From Pseudomonadota bacterium (GTDB lineage Bacteria; Pseudomonadota; Gammaproteobacteria; Steroidobacterales; Steroidobacteraceae), in NCBI GenBank assembly GCA_037200975.1, contig JBBCGI010000001.1, positions 2,914,001 to 2,978,000 on the forward strand: DNA of 64,000 nucleotides, given 5' to 3'. This document shows, piece by piece, positions 47,652 through 58,700 of the stretch. The position numbers and the translations under genes were made by a program. The notes beneath the pieces are model-generated. The model was given only the letters and a program-made list of their open reading frames with translations. It was not told the origin of the DNA and made no database searches. Numbering within the stretch: the stretch's first letter is position 1; each line of letters opens with the position of its first letter.

Positions 47652-48709
47652 CTAACTTGCACACTGAATCATCGTCTCGATGTTATCGCCCGTGAGCGTG
47701 CCACTCATGAGCCCTATGCTCACAGTGATCGGAATGCGATCGCCATGACGCTCGAGCGGAGTCTGCTCGATAATTTTACGCAGGCGTTCCGCCACCGTCC
47801 ATGCCGTCCGCTCGTCGGTGGCCGGCAGCAGGGCCGCGAACTCCTCGCCGCCGATGCGTCCGAACACATCTCCCTCGCGCAGGCAGTTGTTAGCGTGCGT
47901 CGCGACGTGCCGAATCGCTCGGGAGAAGCTTCAGCCAGGGCACACATCTCCTTGCCATGGTATTCCGCCTTATCCAGGTCTCCCATGCCGATCGAATTGA
48001 TCACCAGGTTGTGTAGCTGGGTGTCCAGGCTCCCGGCGTTAACAGGCGCCTTCGTCTTCTTGTATTCCTTGTAAGCGAGTTCGGAATACGCATGAACCTG
48101 CGCAAAGAGCTGGTTGGTGCGATACAGCAAGGAGGTGGCGTTGTATATGAATCCGCGGTCGGACGGGCCTAACTGCATGGACTCCGCCAGCGTCATCGCC
48201 TCGTTCAACACCGCCAGGCCCTGTTGAAAGCGCTGCGGAGAATCCGTGTAGCAGAACGAGAGGGACGTCAGGTACCTGGGAAGTTTGGCGAGCGTGTTCA
48301 GCTTGCGTGTCAGGCCGACTGCCTTCTCTCGATCCGGGCAGTAAACGGCGGTGTTGTGGGTCCGGATGTACTTGATGTACCCGCGCTCGTAGTAAGCATC
48401 GGCCAGCGCCTGGGTGGGAACGGTCGCGCCATCGAGCAGGCTGATGACGCGGTTGAAGGATTGTTCGGCACTGCCGATGTCGCCGAGGACGTCTTCCTGA
48501 ATCAGTCCCTGCACTACCAGGTAGCGCCCCTGATCGGCCGTCGACAGACGCTCGAAGTGCGGTGACAGCTCCTTCCAGAGCTTCTGCGCTGTTTCAGCAT
48601 CTTCGTTGACGACGGCCGCTTCCATCTGCGCCAGCGTGTCGGTGGGTGACGCGGCTTGCGCCAGAACGGAGCAGAAGATCGTCAGCAGGAGAATGAGTGG
48701 AAATTTCAT
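47652..48709 (-). pseudogene. Wrecked TPR-GGDEF (diguanylate cyclase) gene
   Basis: The 5' part (48709 down to about 47935) encodes a signal peptide (MKFPLILLLTIFCSVLAQAA) and TPR-like helices with intact codons. Near 47930 the frame jumps: the remaining sequence, read in another frame, is the end of a GGDEF domain (RHVATHANNCLREGDVFGRI, GGEEFAALLPATD, ITVSIGLMSGTLTGDNIETM) that stops abruptly at MIQCAS. The middle (rest of the sensor, membrane helix and first part of GGDEF) is deleted, and the last ~20 residues are also gone. So the cyclase is inactive: an internal deletion with frameshift plus a 3' truncation at the DUF2779 side. Confidence 0.88.
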
Positions 48710-48843
48710 GCGGGACTCTGAGCGAACGCGGCGGCGCAGGCGCGGATGCTAACAAAGGGATTCGCACGGAATATGTGAACTACTGCTATCTATTGCGCGG
48801 CAGGATGTTTGCCGGTAACGGCGCGAGAGTGTAAGCGCCGGCT

Positions 48844-49378
48844 CACCAGACGTCCGATATTCGCGTCCCTGCGCGCGCGACAGAAGTGCCGCTGCGTCAG
48901 ATCGCGGCGGTCGCCTATCTACTGCCGGTACGTGAGGCCAATTTGGAAGTGAGCTTGATGCGCTTCATCGCGCGTTCGGCTAGTTCTCGTTCGACGGCCC
49001 TCCACTCCGGGAGCGGCTCGTTGCCAGCAATGAGCTGCGCCGCGGTATATCCGGAGGGCGCTAGGTCCTCGGCGCCTCTGGCTACAACGCCGGCACCGGC
49101 GTGTACGGCGACATGCTTGAAGAGGGCATCCTCGACTCGGTGAAGGTCACGCGTCTGAGGCTGCAGAATGCGTCGTCGGTTGCGGGTCAGTTGCTCACGA
49201 CGGAAGTCGTGATCGCTGAAGCGCCGAAACACGACGAAAATGCGCACGACGGCGGTGCGCCGGGTGGCACGGGCGGGGATGGATATGTAAGGAGCGGAGA
49301 CGCTCACTACGATCAGTCGTTCAGCCGTCGACTGGAAGATAAAAAGTCCCCGGCGGGAAACCGCCGGGGACTTTTTTA
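48844..49378 (+). pseudogene. Partial groEL 3' end, copy 2, with internal replacement
   Basis: 48844-48904 (ACCAGACG ... GCTGCGTCAGATCG) aligns with groEL from 41898. After a foreign 166-base stretch the match resumes at about 49071 (TGGCTACAACGC) and continues through the end of groEL ([29 protein letters not shown]) to TAA-GGAGCGGAGACGCTC and the terminator. The reading frame is broken. On the minus strand the foreign stretch encodes a plausible protein tail (YTAAQLIAGNEPLPEWRAVE, then RELAERAMKRIKL) of unknown family. The right-hand edge is exactly the groEL-type terminator. Confidence 0.92.
49342..49378 (+). terminator. Strong intrinsic terminator of groEL copy 2
   Basis: AAAAGTCCCCGGCGG (49342-49356), tetraloop GAAA, CCGCCGGGGACTTTT (49361-49375), then TTT. 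A perfect 15-bp stem, better than that of native groEL, with base changes on both sides of the stem relative to the native one. Confidence 0.93.
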
Positions 49379-49727
49379 TTTGGCTGTCTGTGCAATGACG
49401 TTTCCCGGCCGGGAAAGCAACTGGACAGCGATCATGCGAACGCTAGATCTCGAACTCGTCCAAGCGTAGGGAGCGTGAGTCACCGTGAGATCGAGAAACA
49501 ACCGAGTCCCGGTCTCTATGACTACTCAACAGAATAAATTGCTGCATTTGCAGAGATATACGCATTTCTCTCTCAACTCAGTGAGAGAAAACTGCGGGTC
49601 GCGACAGAAATAGCTTCGTGATGGATCAATTGTCGGGCGCCCGAGGCGAATAGCGCTCGCGGACTGCGTAGTTCCGAGAGATCAAAAAAGACGTCGCGGG
49701 ATTAAAGACCTGCGCAGGGAGACTGAG
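49379..49727. other. Gene-free leader of cargo B
   Basis: About 350 bases with no convincing gene. It includes a hairpin TTTCTCTC...GAGAGAAA (49565-49590) in an AT-rich stretch. A GCAGGGA ribosome-binding site lies just upstream of the GTG at 49728. The promoter of the FN3-RHS operon must be here, but I cannot place it. Confidence 0.5.
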
Positions 49728-52700
49728 GTGACTAGTTACCAAGCGTGGAATTGGCGCTGGCTCGCGGCTGCCTTTCTGATTTTCGGTAGCCGGGCGGCAT
49801 GGGCAGCCTTTGACGAGACGCCACCCAGTACTCCCCCCAATTTCACGGCCACAACTGCTTCGGGCACCCAGATCAATCTCGCCTGGGGCACGTCAACCGA
49901 CAACCGTGGAGTCACTGGATACACGATTACACGTTGTCAAAGCAGCACCTGCACGACCATTCTCACCACGCCTCCCAGCCAACACAGTCTGAACAACATA
50001 AACCTGACTCCCGGTACGACCTATACGTACGGGATCGTTGCTTTTGACCTGGCAGGCAACCAAAGCGAAGGCGCCACGGCGAGCGCCACAACTCAGGACT
50101 CCCTTGCGCCCTCGCAGACCACCAACCTGATCGCGGTTGCATCATCCGGTACGCAAATCGATCTGACCTGGACCGCCGCGACGGACAACGTGGGTGTCAC
50201 TGGCTATTCCATCGAATACTGCGGGGGCACGGGTTGCTCCGGCTTCTCACCACTGGGAAATGCGGCTGGGACCAGCTACAGCGCAATCGGACTGTCACAG
50301 GGCACGTCGTATTCGTTCCGCGTCCGCGCATACGATGCATTCCCAAACTACGGGGCGTACTCGAACTCGGCCACGGCGGTAACCCCGGATACCTCGGCAC
50401 CGAGCCAGCCGACAGGGCTCAGCGCGGTAGTGGCCTCCGGTACGCAGATCAATCTCAGCTGGGCCGCATCGACCGACAACATAGGAGTCGCCGGCTACGA
50501 CGTCGAGTATTGCGCCGGGTCCGGCTGCTCGAATTTCACGGCGCTGGGAGGCGCTGGAAGCGCGAGTTACAGCGCGACGGGGCTCTCGCAGGCGACTGCG
50601 TATTCGTTCCGTGTTCGCGCGTACGATGCGCGGCCTAACTACAGCAACTATTCAAACACCGCGTCGGCGACCACGCAGGATAATGCCGCGCCGACTGTAC
50701 CGACCGGCCTGTCCGCGACTGCGGCCTCGTCCACCCAGATCAACCTCAACTGGAACGCGGCCACCGACAATGTGGGCGTCGTGGCCTATCACATCGAACG
50801 CTGCCAGGGCGCGGGTTGCACGAATTTTGCCGAAATGTCTTCCACTTCCATTACTAGCTGGAGCGATACCGGACTGCTTGACGCGACCGCCTATCGTTAT
50901 CAGATCCGCGCCCGCGACGCGGTCCCCAACTACAGCGCCTATTCGGCGGTCGCCGCCGCGAGTACCCCGGATGGCACGGCGCCGTCGGCGCCCACTGGTT
51001 TCAGCGCTCCGACGGTCTCCGGCACACAGATCAACCTGAGTTGGGTCGCATCGACGGACAACGTCGGCGTCACTGGCTACTCGGTCGAACGCTGCGCGGG
51101 CGTGTCATGCACGAACTTCCTCGAGGTCGGGACTCCGGCAACCGCCAGTTACTCCAGCACAGGTCTGACGAACGGTACGACCTACCGCTTCCGGATGCGC
51201 GCGCGCGACGCCGTGCCGAACTGGAGCACCTATTCCTCGATAGTCGAGGTGGCGACCACCGACACTCAGGCGCCAAGCCAGCCTGGCAGTCTGGCCGCAA
51301 CCGTGGCTTCGTCCACGCAGATCAATCTCACTTGGACAACATCGACTGACAACGTAGGTGTGATTGCCTATTCCGTGGAGCGCTGCCAGGGAGCCGGCTG
51401 CACCAGCTTTGTCGAAGTGGGCACACCAGTTAGCGCGTCTTTCAATAGTACGGGCCTTATACCTGGAACGACATATAGATTTCAGGTGCGTGCGCGTGAC
51501 GCTGTGCCGCTGTACAGCAGCTACTCTGCCGTCGTGAGTGCCGTGACGGCAACGGACTCGCAAGCACCCACGGTTCCGACCGGCGTGACGGCCTCCGCGA
51601 TCTCACCGACCCAAATCAATGTGGGTTGGACTGCGTCCACGGACAATGTGGCGGTCACGGGATACGTGATCGAGCGTTGCCAGGGAACGGGTTGCGCATC
51701 ATTCAGCCAGGCCGGAACCTCGACGACGACCAGCTTCAACAATACGGGGCTGACTCCCAACACTATCTACCGATACCAGATCAAAGCACGCGACGCAGTG
51801 CCGAATGTCAGCCTTGCTTCGGCGGTCGTTGCGGCAACGACGCCCGCGGATACGCAGGCGCCGTCACAGCCAACCGGCCTTACCGTGACCTCCACCTCGA
51901 CAACCCAGGTCGGCCTAAGCTGGACGGCCTCGAACGACAACGTCGCGGTTACCGGCTACGAGGTGCAGCGATGTCAGGGAGCGGGCTGCTCCCCTTCAGT
52001 GGCGATCGCGACACCAACAAGCACTGCCTATAACGACACGGGCCGCGCGCCAAATACTGTGTATCGATACCAGGTGCGTGCAAGGGACGGCGTGCCCAAC
52101 TGGAGCGCGGTGTCTTCGGTAGTCACTGCCACCACGCCTGCCGATACACAGGTGCCCAGTACACCCGCAAACCTGCGCTCGACGATGACCTCAGGCACCC
52201 AGGCCAATCTCGCGTGGGATGCATCGTCCGACAACGTGGGCGTTACGGGATACAAGGTGGAACGTTGCCAGGGTACTGGATGTTCGCCTTCAACGCAGAT
52301 CGCCACCCCCACGGCAACTACGTTCAACGATACCTTGCTGACCCAGTACACCACCTACCGCTACCAGGTGCGGGCGAACGACGCAGCGGGCTTGAACAGT
52401 AATTACTCGTCGATCTTCACCATCACGACGCTGGATACGCAGGCGCCGACCCAGCCCGGAAATCTCACGCTGTCCGTCAACCTCGGACAAATCTCATTGA
52501 GCTGGAGCGCGTCAACGGACAACGCTGGCGTCACCGCCTATCTCGTCGAACGTTGCAACACGGCCAGCTGCACATACACGCAGGTAGCCAGCGTCACCTC
52601 GTTGTCATTTGCGGACTCGACGGTAGGCTCCGCAACTAACTACAGCTACAGGGTGCGGGCGCGCGACGCGCAGGGAAACTTCAGCACCTATTCGACCGTG

Positions 52701-52730
52701 GGCTCGGCGCTCAGCGCCGACTGCGACTAA
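49728..52730 (+). CDS. Exported protein of ten fibronectin type III repeats
   Basis: A 1000-residue protein starting with GTG. The signal peptide (WRWLAAAFLIFGSRAAWA) is followed by ten FN3 domains of about 95 residues, each with a variant of DTxAPSQPTGL..TQINLSW.ASTDNVGVTGY..ERC...YRYQVRARDAVPN. Each domain carries a regular Cys pair spaced about five residues in the C-C' region (ERCQGAGCTNF), unusual for FN3 and probably a disulfide. There is no anchor domain; the chain ends GSALSADCD. It is 17 bases upstream of the RHS gene and is probably a surface or secreted partner (adhesion, or delivery scaffold) of that toxin. Confidence 0.9.
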   Translation: MTSYQAWNWRWLAAAFLIFGSRAAWAAFDETPPSTPPNFTATTASGTQINLAWGTSTDNRGVTGYTITRCQSSTCTTILTTPPSQHSLNNINLTPGTTYTYGIVAFDLAGNQSEGATASATTQDSLAPSQTTNLIAVASSGTQIDLTWTAATDNVGVTGYSIEYCGGTGCSGFSPLGNAAGTSYSAIGLSQGTSYSFRVRAYDAFPNYGAYSNSATAVTPDTSAPSQPTGLSAVVASGTQINLSWAASTDNIGVAGYDVEYCAGSGCSNFTALGGAGSASYSATGLSQATAYSFRVRAYDARPNYSNYSNTASATTQDNAAPTVPTGLSATAASSTQINLNWNAATDNVGVVAYHIERCQGAGCTNFAEMSSTSITSWSDTGLLDATAYRYQIRARDAVPNYSAYSAVAAASTPDGTAPSAPTGFSAPTVSGTQINLSWVASTDNVGVTGYSVERCAGVSCTNFLEVGTPATASYSSTGLTNGTTYRFRMRARDAVPNWSTYSSIVEVATTDTQAPSQPGSLAATVASSTQINLTWTTSTDNVGVIAYSVERCQGAGCTSFVEVGTPVSASFNSTGLIPGTTYRFQVRARDAVPLYSSYSAVVSAVTATDSQAPTVPTGVTASAISPTQINVGWTASTDNVAVTGYVIERCQGTGCASFSQAGTSTTTSFNNTGLTPNTIYRYQIKARDAVPNVSLASAVVAATTPADTQAPSQPTGLTVTSTSTTQVGLSWTASNDNVAVTGYEVQRCQGAGCSPSVAIATPTSTAYNDTGRAPNTVYRYQVRARDGVPNWSAVSSVVTATTPADTQVPSTPANLRSTMTSGTQANLAWDASSDNVGVTGYKVERCQGTGCSPSTQIATPTATTFNDTLLTQYTTYRYQVRANDAAGLNSNYSSIFTITTLDTQAPTQPGNLTLSVNLGQISLSWSASTDNAGVTAYLVERCNTASCTYTQVASVTSLSFADSTVGSATNYSYRVRARDAQGNFSTYSTVGSALSADCD

Positions 52731-52747
52731 CGAGGCGAGATCCAGAG

Positions 52748-55700
52748 ATGAAAAACATGAAAACTTATCTCCATCGCGCACTGCTGATCCTGACGCTGAT
52801 CGCGGGTCTGCCGGGCGTCTCCACCGCAGCGGTGGGCCGAACCGAAGGTTCATTCGCCGTATCTCCAACGGGTTCTTTCACGTACCAGATTCCGCTGTGG
52901 ACGCCGCCAGGAGCGGGAGGCATTCAGCCGAAACTCACGCTGACCTACGATAGTCAGCGCGGAACCGGCATCACCGGTCCCGGTTGGGCGCTCAACGGGC
53001 TGTCCGCCATCACGCGCTGCAATCGTACCGTGGCGCAAGATGGATTCGTGGGCCAGGTGCTACTGGGCTATTCGGACATCCTCTGCCTGGATGGCAAGCA
53101 CCTGCGCGTGGACATTTCCAGCGGCTACTACGGTCAACCGGGGACGAAATACGACACTGAGCTCGCCGAATTTTCGAAAATTACTCTGGTCAGCACGACC
53201 AACACCGATCCCGATTATTTCACTGCGAAGACCAAGGACGGCTTGACCTACGAGTTCGGCAATACGCCGGACTCGCGAGTGAAGCCATCGGCTTCATCTT
53301 TGTTTCACTACATGTGGCTGGTGAACAAGGTTACTGATCGTGCGGGCAACAGTTACAAGGTGACCTACGGGCTCGGGGCTGCGGGCACATCGAATACCGC
53401 CGTGCCGATCAGCATCGAGTATTCGCCGACTTCGGCGGGCGCTTCCACCTATCTCTACTCAGTGACATTCGACTACGCCGCAAAGGCCGCAGAATTTCCC
53501 AATACGACCGATCCCGGCACGCGCAGCTACGTGGCGGGCAATCTCATCGTCAACACGAACCTGCTCAAAGCGGTGAAGGTGTCGCACTCCGGATCCCTCG
53601 TCAAACGATATGCGCTCGGGTACGAGCTGGCGCCAACCACATTGAGGCCGCGCATTTCGACCATCACGGAATGCGCCAGCGCTGATGCGACGAATTGCCT
53701 GGCGGCCACGACCCTCGGGTATCAGAACGGCGCGGCTGGCATGACAACCACCGCCATTCCGGCGGCGTCCGGCTCGACCTATTTAGGTTCGCCAGACTTC
53801 GACGGTGACGGGCGCAGCGACGTGATGTACGTCGAGAGCGGTACGGTGAAGGTCGCGCGAGGAACTTCGTCCGGTGGATTCCTTCCTGCGATCTCCTTGG
53901 GTGCCATCGGCAATGGCCTGGTGGGTTATGCCGACCTGTCGAACAAGGGTTTCGACGACGTCGTGATCAAGCAAGGTTCGAGCTTCGTCGCCTATTCCTG
54001 GATCGGCGGGGCAGTCACGACCGTCTCATTGACGGTAGCGCCGCCAGGCTCGCCTAATAAGTACGGCCTGGTCGACGTCAATGGCGACGGTCGCGGCGAT
54101 TTCATGGCGATCATCAAGGCATACAACGCCTCGACGCGGCTTTACACGCTGACGGCGCATACCTACCTGAATTCGAGCCAGGCGAAGAACTCCATCAGCT
54201 TCGGCACGGTGAAGACATATTCGACGACCGTGAGCTGTCCGACATCTCCCGCCACGCCCTGCGATGCCGACATTTTGACGGGCACTGAATTCGGACCCGG
54301 TCCGCGTCTCGACTTCGACGGCGATGGCGTCAGCAACGTCGTCATGCGAATGCTTCTTCCCACCGCGGCCATCGGCGCGTCGATCGGCTACGTTCGATTC
54401 CTGGCATTCAACGGCACGACATTCGCGGACATCGGGGGACTCTCGGGTCAGCAGGGCGCCGCCGTGCTGCCGCAGATCGCTGGCTTCGCGCTCGTGAACG
54501 ATGATAGTTGTACGGACGTGCTGATGCGGTCGCCTGCTAGCGTGATCACTTCTGCCTGCGGCGGAGTGGCCGGAGAAGCCATCAGTGTCTCCGGGACGCC
54601 GCTCGCATCGATTGACTGGAACAGCGATTCACGCACCGACGTCTTGATCCAGTACGGCTCGAATTTTGGTGCGCTGGTGTCGACGGAAGCGGGGTTTGGC
54701 GCCGTCGTAGATACCGGCGTCCCCATCAGCCCGAGTGCCGCAGCCAACGCGTTCGCGCTCGACTTCGATGGCGATGGATTAATGGACTTGGGCACCTGGA
54801 GCAGCTCCGGCATCTCCGTCTATCGCCATGCATTGCCGAGCACACCGCCTGATCTCGTCACATCGATTACCGATGGCTTTGGTGTAAACGTCAGTCCGAC
54901 CTACGGCTCGATTCTCAACGGCAACTACACCATCGGCACGACGGCCGTGTCGCCGGAGCAGGACTTCGCCCGGGCGCTTTATGTCGTCACGTCGCTGACT
55001 TCCACGAGCGGCGCGACCGACGGGTCGCCGGGCACGTATACGCAGAACTTTTGGTACTACGAGGGCCGCGAGAATCTCGACGGGCGTGGCTTCGAAGGTT
55101 TCAAACGGGTCCGAATCACGGACACGCGCAATCAGCTGATCAGGAACATCTACCGGGCGACGGACTTTCCATACACGGGGATGGTTACCACGGATGAGCT
55201 TCTGCAGGGTGACGGAACGCCTATAACCCGTACCGAAAACCTGTACGGAGACATCTTGGTTGACCCAGCTAACAACAACTGGCGCCATTTCGTATACCTC
55301 GACTCCTCGGTCACCGAGGTCTTCGAGGCGGAGCCCGCCGTCAGTGGCAGCACAGTAAATGGTGTGTCGTTCCGAAAAACGACGGTTGATCCCACGGTCT
55401 ACGATGCGTATGGGAATGCGACCACCATCGTCACGTCCGTTCAGGACACATTCCCGGGCTCACCGCTGTTTGGCGCTTTGTGGACGACCACCGTCACGCA
55501 CACCGTGACGCCTAACGTGGTCAATTGGTGTCTGAATCTACCGACTCAAACATCCGTGACCAAGACTGCTCCCGGCAGTGCTGCGACGACACGGACCACC
55601 TCATTCACGCCCGACTACGTCAATTGCCGCATCAACGCCGAGACGGTCGAGCCTGGTGACCCTCGCTGGCAGGTGGCGACCGGTTATGGATACGACGGCT

Positions 55701-58700
55701 TCGGCAACGTAAATCAGATTGCCGTCACGCCCGTTTCGGGCCAGAACCAGACTGCGAGAACCGCCTATGTCGGCTGGGGTGCGACCGGTCGTAAACCCGA
55801 ATCCGTCACCAATGCAATGAACCAGGTTTCGTACACCGGCTGGGACTATCGATTCGGCACACGCAACAGTGTGACGGATCCCAATGGACTGACCACGTCG
55901 TGGACGTACGATACGTTCGGGCGACTGCTTCGCGAGGACCGTCCGGACCAAACGCACACCGAATATGCATTGAGTGCCTGCGGCGCGGGCAACGAGTGTT
56001 TTACCGCGGCCAAAACGAAAGTCGACGTCAAGCTGTTTCCCGTCGGGGCCGGCGCGAGCCCAATGCGCATCGATACACAGGAACTCGATATCTTCGATCG
56101 CCCGATTCGCACCTTGCAGCCGCTGCTGGGGAGCGTCATCAGCGAGGTGACGAACTCTTTTGATCAATACGGCCGCCTCTCCGCCCGGAGCATTCCGCAC
56201 TCCAAGGACGCGGCTTCGCACAACGTCAGCTATCTGTATGACCTGCTGGGGCGGACTTCGCAGGTTCGCCGGCCGGTCAACCAGGCAACTCCTGGAACAC
56301 TCGTCGGTACTTCCATTGCCTACAAGGGGCCAACTACCATCACGACCGATTCGCTGGGACACACCAGCAAGTTACGGCGCAACCCGCTAGGGCTGATCGT
56401 GCAGTCTTTCGATGCGCTCGATCACGACACGGACTACGAATACGACGCCTTCGGCAATACCACCAAGGTTCGCGACTACCGCGACACCGATACCGTGCTC
56501 ACCTACAACGTGCGCGGCATGAAGATGAGCTCGAACGATCCGGATATGGGTAGTTGGACATACGACTACTATCCGCTCGGCGAGCTGCGGCGTCAGACCG
56601 ATGCAAAGGGCCAAATTACCGATTTTGAATACGACGCGCTGTCCAGACTCAAGAAACGCCTGGAGCTCGAGGCTCACAGTGTCTTCACTTACGGTGTAAC
56701 TCAAGCCTCGCACGACGTCGGTCAGCTCGCCAAAGTCGAGCAACTCACTCCAGGCGGATCGCTGCTGTATTCCGAGACCTATGGCTATGACGCCAAGGGC
56801 CGTTTGAGCTCGCAGCAGATTCAGAGCGACGCCACCTATCAGTACGACTACGGCTACGACGCGCTCACTGGCCTGCAGAGTTCGGTGAGTTATCCCAGTG
56901 TTCCGGGGTATCGATTATCTCTGCAGTACGTTTATCAAAACGCGATGCTGCAGGAGGTCAAGGACTCCACCACCAATACCGCGTACTGGCACATCAACGC
57001 GGTGAACCCGCTGGGCCAGGTGACCCAGGAACTACTGGGCAACGGTGTGATCACCAATCGGACGATTGACGCGGTTACGGGGCGAGCGTCCAACGTCACC
57101 TCCGGACTCAACGGCGGAACCGCGCTCCGGAACGAGAATTATCTCTACGACGATGCGGGCAACGTGACGCAGCGACAGAAATACAGCAGTAGCCTCGTCA
57201 CGCTATCCGAGAACTTTCACTACGATGCGCTCCAGCGGCTCACGTCCTCGGATTTGGGTGGCGTGGGCAACCTGACTACGACCTACGATGACATCGGCAA
57301 CGTCACTTCCCGCAGCGATATCGCCAATGGTGCCACCTGGGAGTACGCCGATCCCGCCCACAAACACGCCGTCACCAAGGCCGGGACAAATACGTACTCG
57401 TACGACGCGAACGGCAACGCCGTCACACGAAGTGGCAAGACCATCAGCTGGACGAGTTACAACTACCCGACCGCCATCAACGGGCCTAACAAGAAACTCA
57501 CTTTCAGTTATGGGCCTGATCGTGGACGTTTTAAGCAGGTCTACGAGAACGGCGGGGTCATCGAGACCACGGTCTACATCGGCGCGGCGCTCGAAAAGGT
57601 GTCGCTCAGCGGAGTTAACGACTACCGCCACTACATCCGGGCCAATGGGGCGACGATTGCGGTAGTGAGCCGCACGGGCGGAACCACGACCACGCGTTAC
57701 CTGCTTAACGACCATCTTGGCAGCATCGCCAGCATTCTCGACAGCAGCGGAGCGCAGATCGTCAGGGAAAGCTTCGAAGCGTTCGGCGCACGGCGCGATG
57801 CCGAAGAGTGGGATCCCGGGTGTGCCTGCTCGACCCTGGCACAGATGGCATCGATCACTCGCCATGGGTTCACCGGTCACGAAATGATCGGCGGGTACTC
57901 TATGGGTCTCATTCACATGAATGGGCGCGTCATGGACTCTGTGACTGGGCGATTCTTGTCAGCCGACCCCCTTGTGCAGTTCCCGTTCAATGGTCAGTCG
58001 CTCAATCGGTATAGCTACGTCCTCAACAATCCGCTGTCGGCCACGGATCCGTCCGGCTTTGCTGGTGAATACGGAGACTACAGAAGCGGGTGGAACGAAC
58101 GCGAGTACGACAGTGGCTTTTCGATTTCGTTTGGATGGGCTTGGCCAACAACGTGCGTGTACTGCAACCGATACGTCTGGAAGCAACCGCGTTTTGCACG
58201 GCAAAACCTGCTTCCGATGAGCAGGGCGACGCCGGCGGCCGCAGAGGGTCCGGCGGTTATTGCGGAAGAAGGTCCGAAAAAAGCTTGGGACGAGTTAGGG
58301 TTTTTTGGTAAGTGGGCGATGCTGCGAAATAGGATTACTGAGGACATCTACGCCTCGAAAACGGACGAGCAACTGGCCGAGCAGATAACTTATGCCGAAC
58401 AGCGAAGAAACGACATTGCGATATCAAGGGAGATTGGCGTCGGCCCGTCGCCTGGATTGTTGCGCGCTGTCCAAGGCCTTGGTCGCGGCGCCCCAGCCCT
58501 TACTCGGGCGGCCGAGGCGACTGCCGCAAGGGGTGCCGAACTTGTCGTGGGGAGTGGCGCGCGCCAGGGCGTAGTTACGGTTGCGCGCGATACACTCGCT
58601 GGAACTCCAAACGTCATGGGTCGCGTCCAATCGCTCCCTTTTCGTTCTGGCAGCATGAGCAGTGTGTCGCTCGAAGGTTTGCCGTTCACTGAGTTGGGCC

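Noticed and set aside
49850..52700. Regularly spaced similar units as a CRISPR-like array or DNA tandem repeat
   Set aside because: The period (~285 bases) is a protein domain repeat within one open frame. The DNA units differ throughout and are not short identical repeats.
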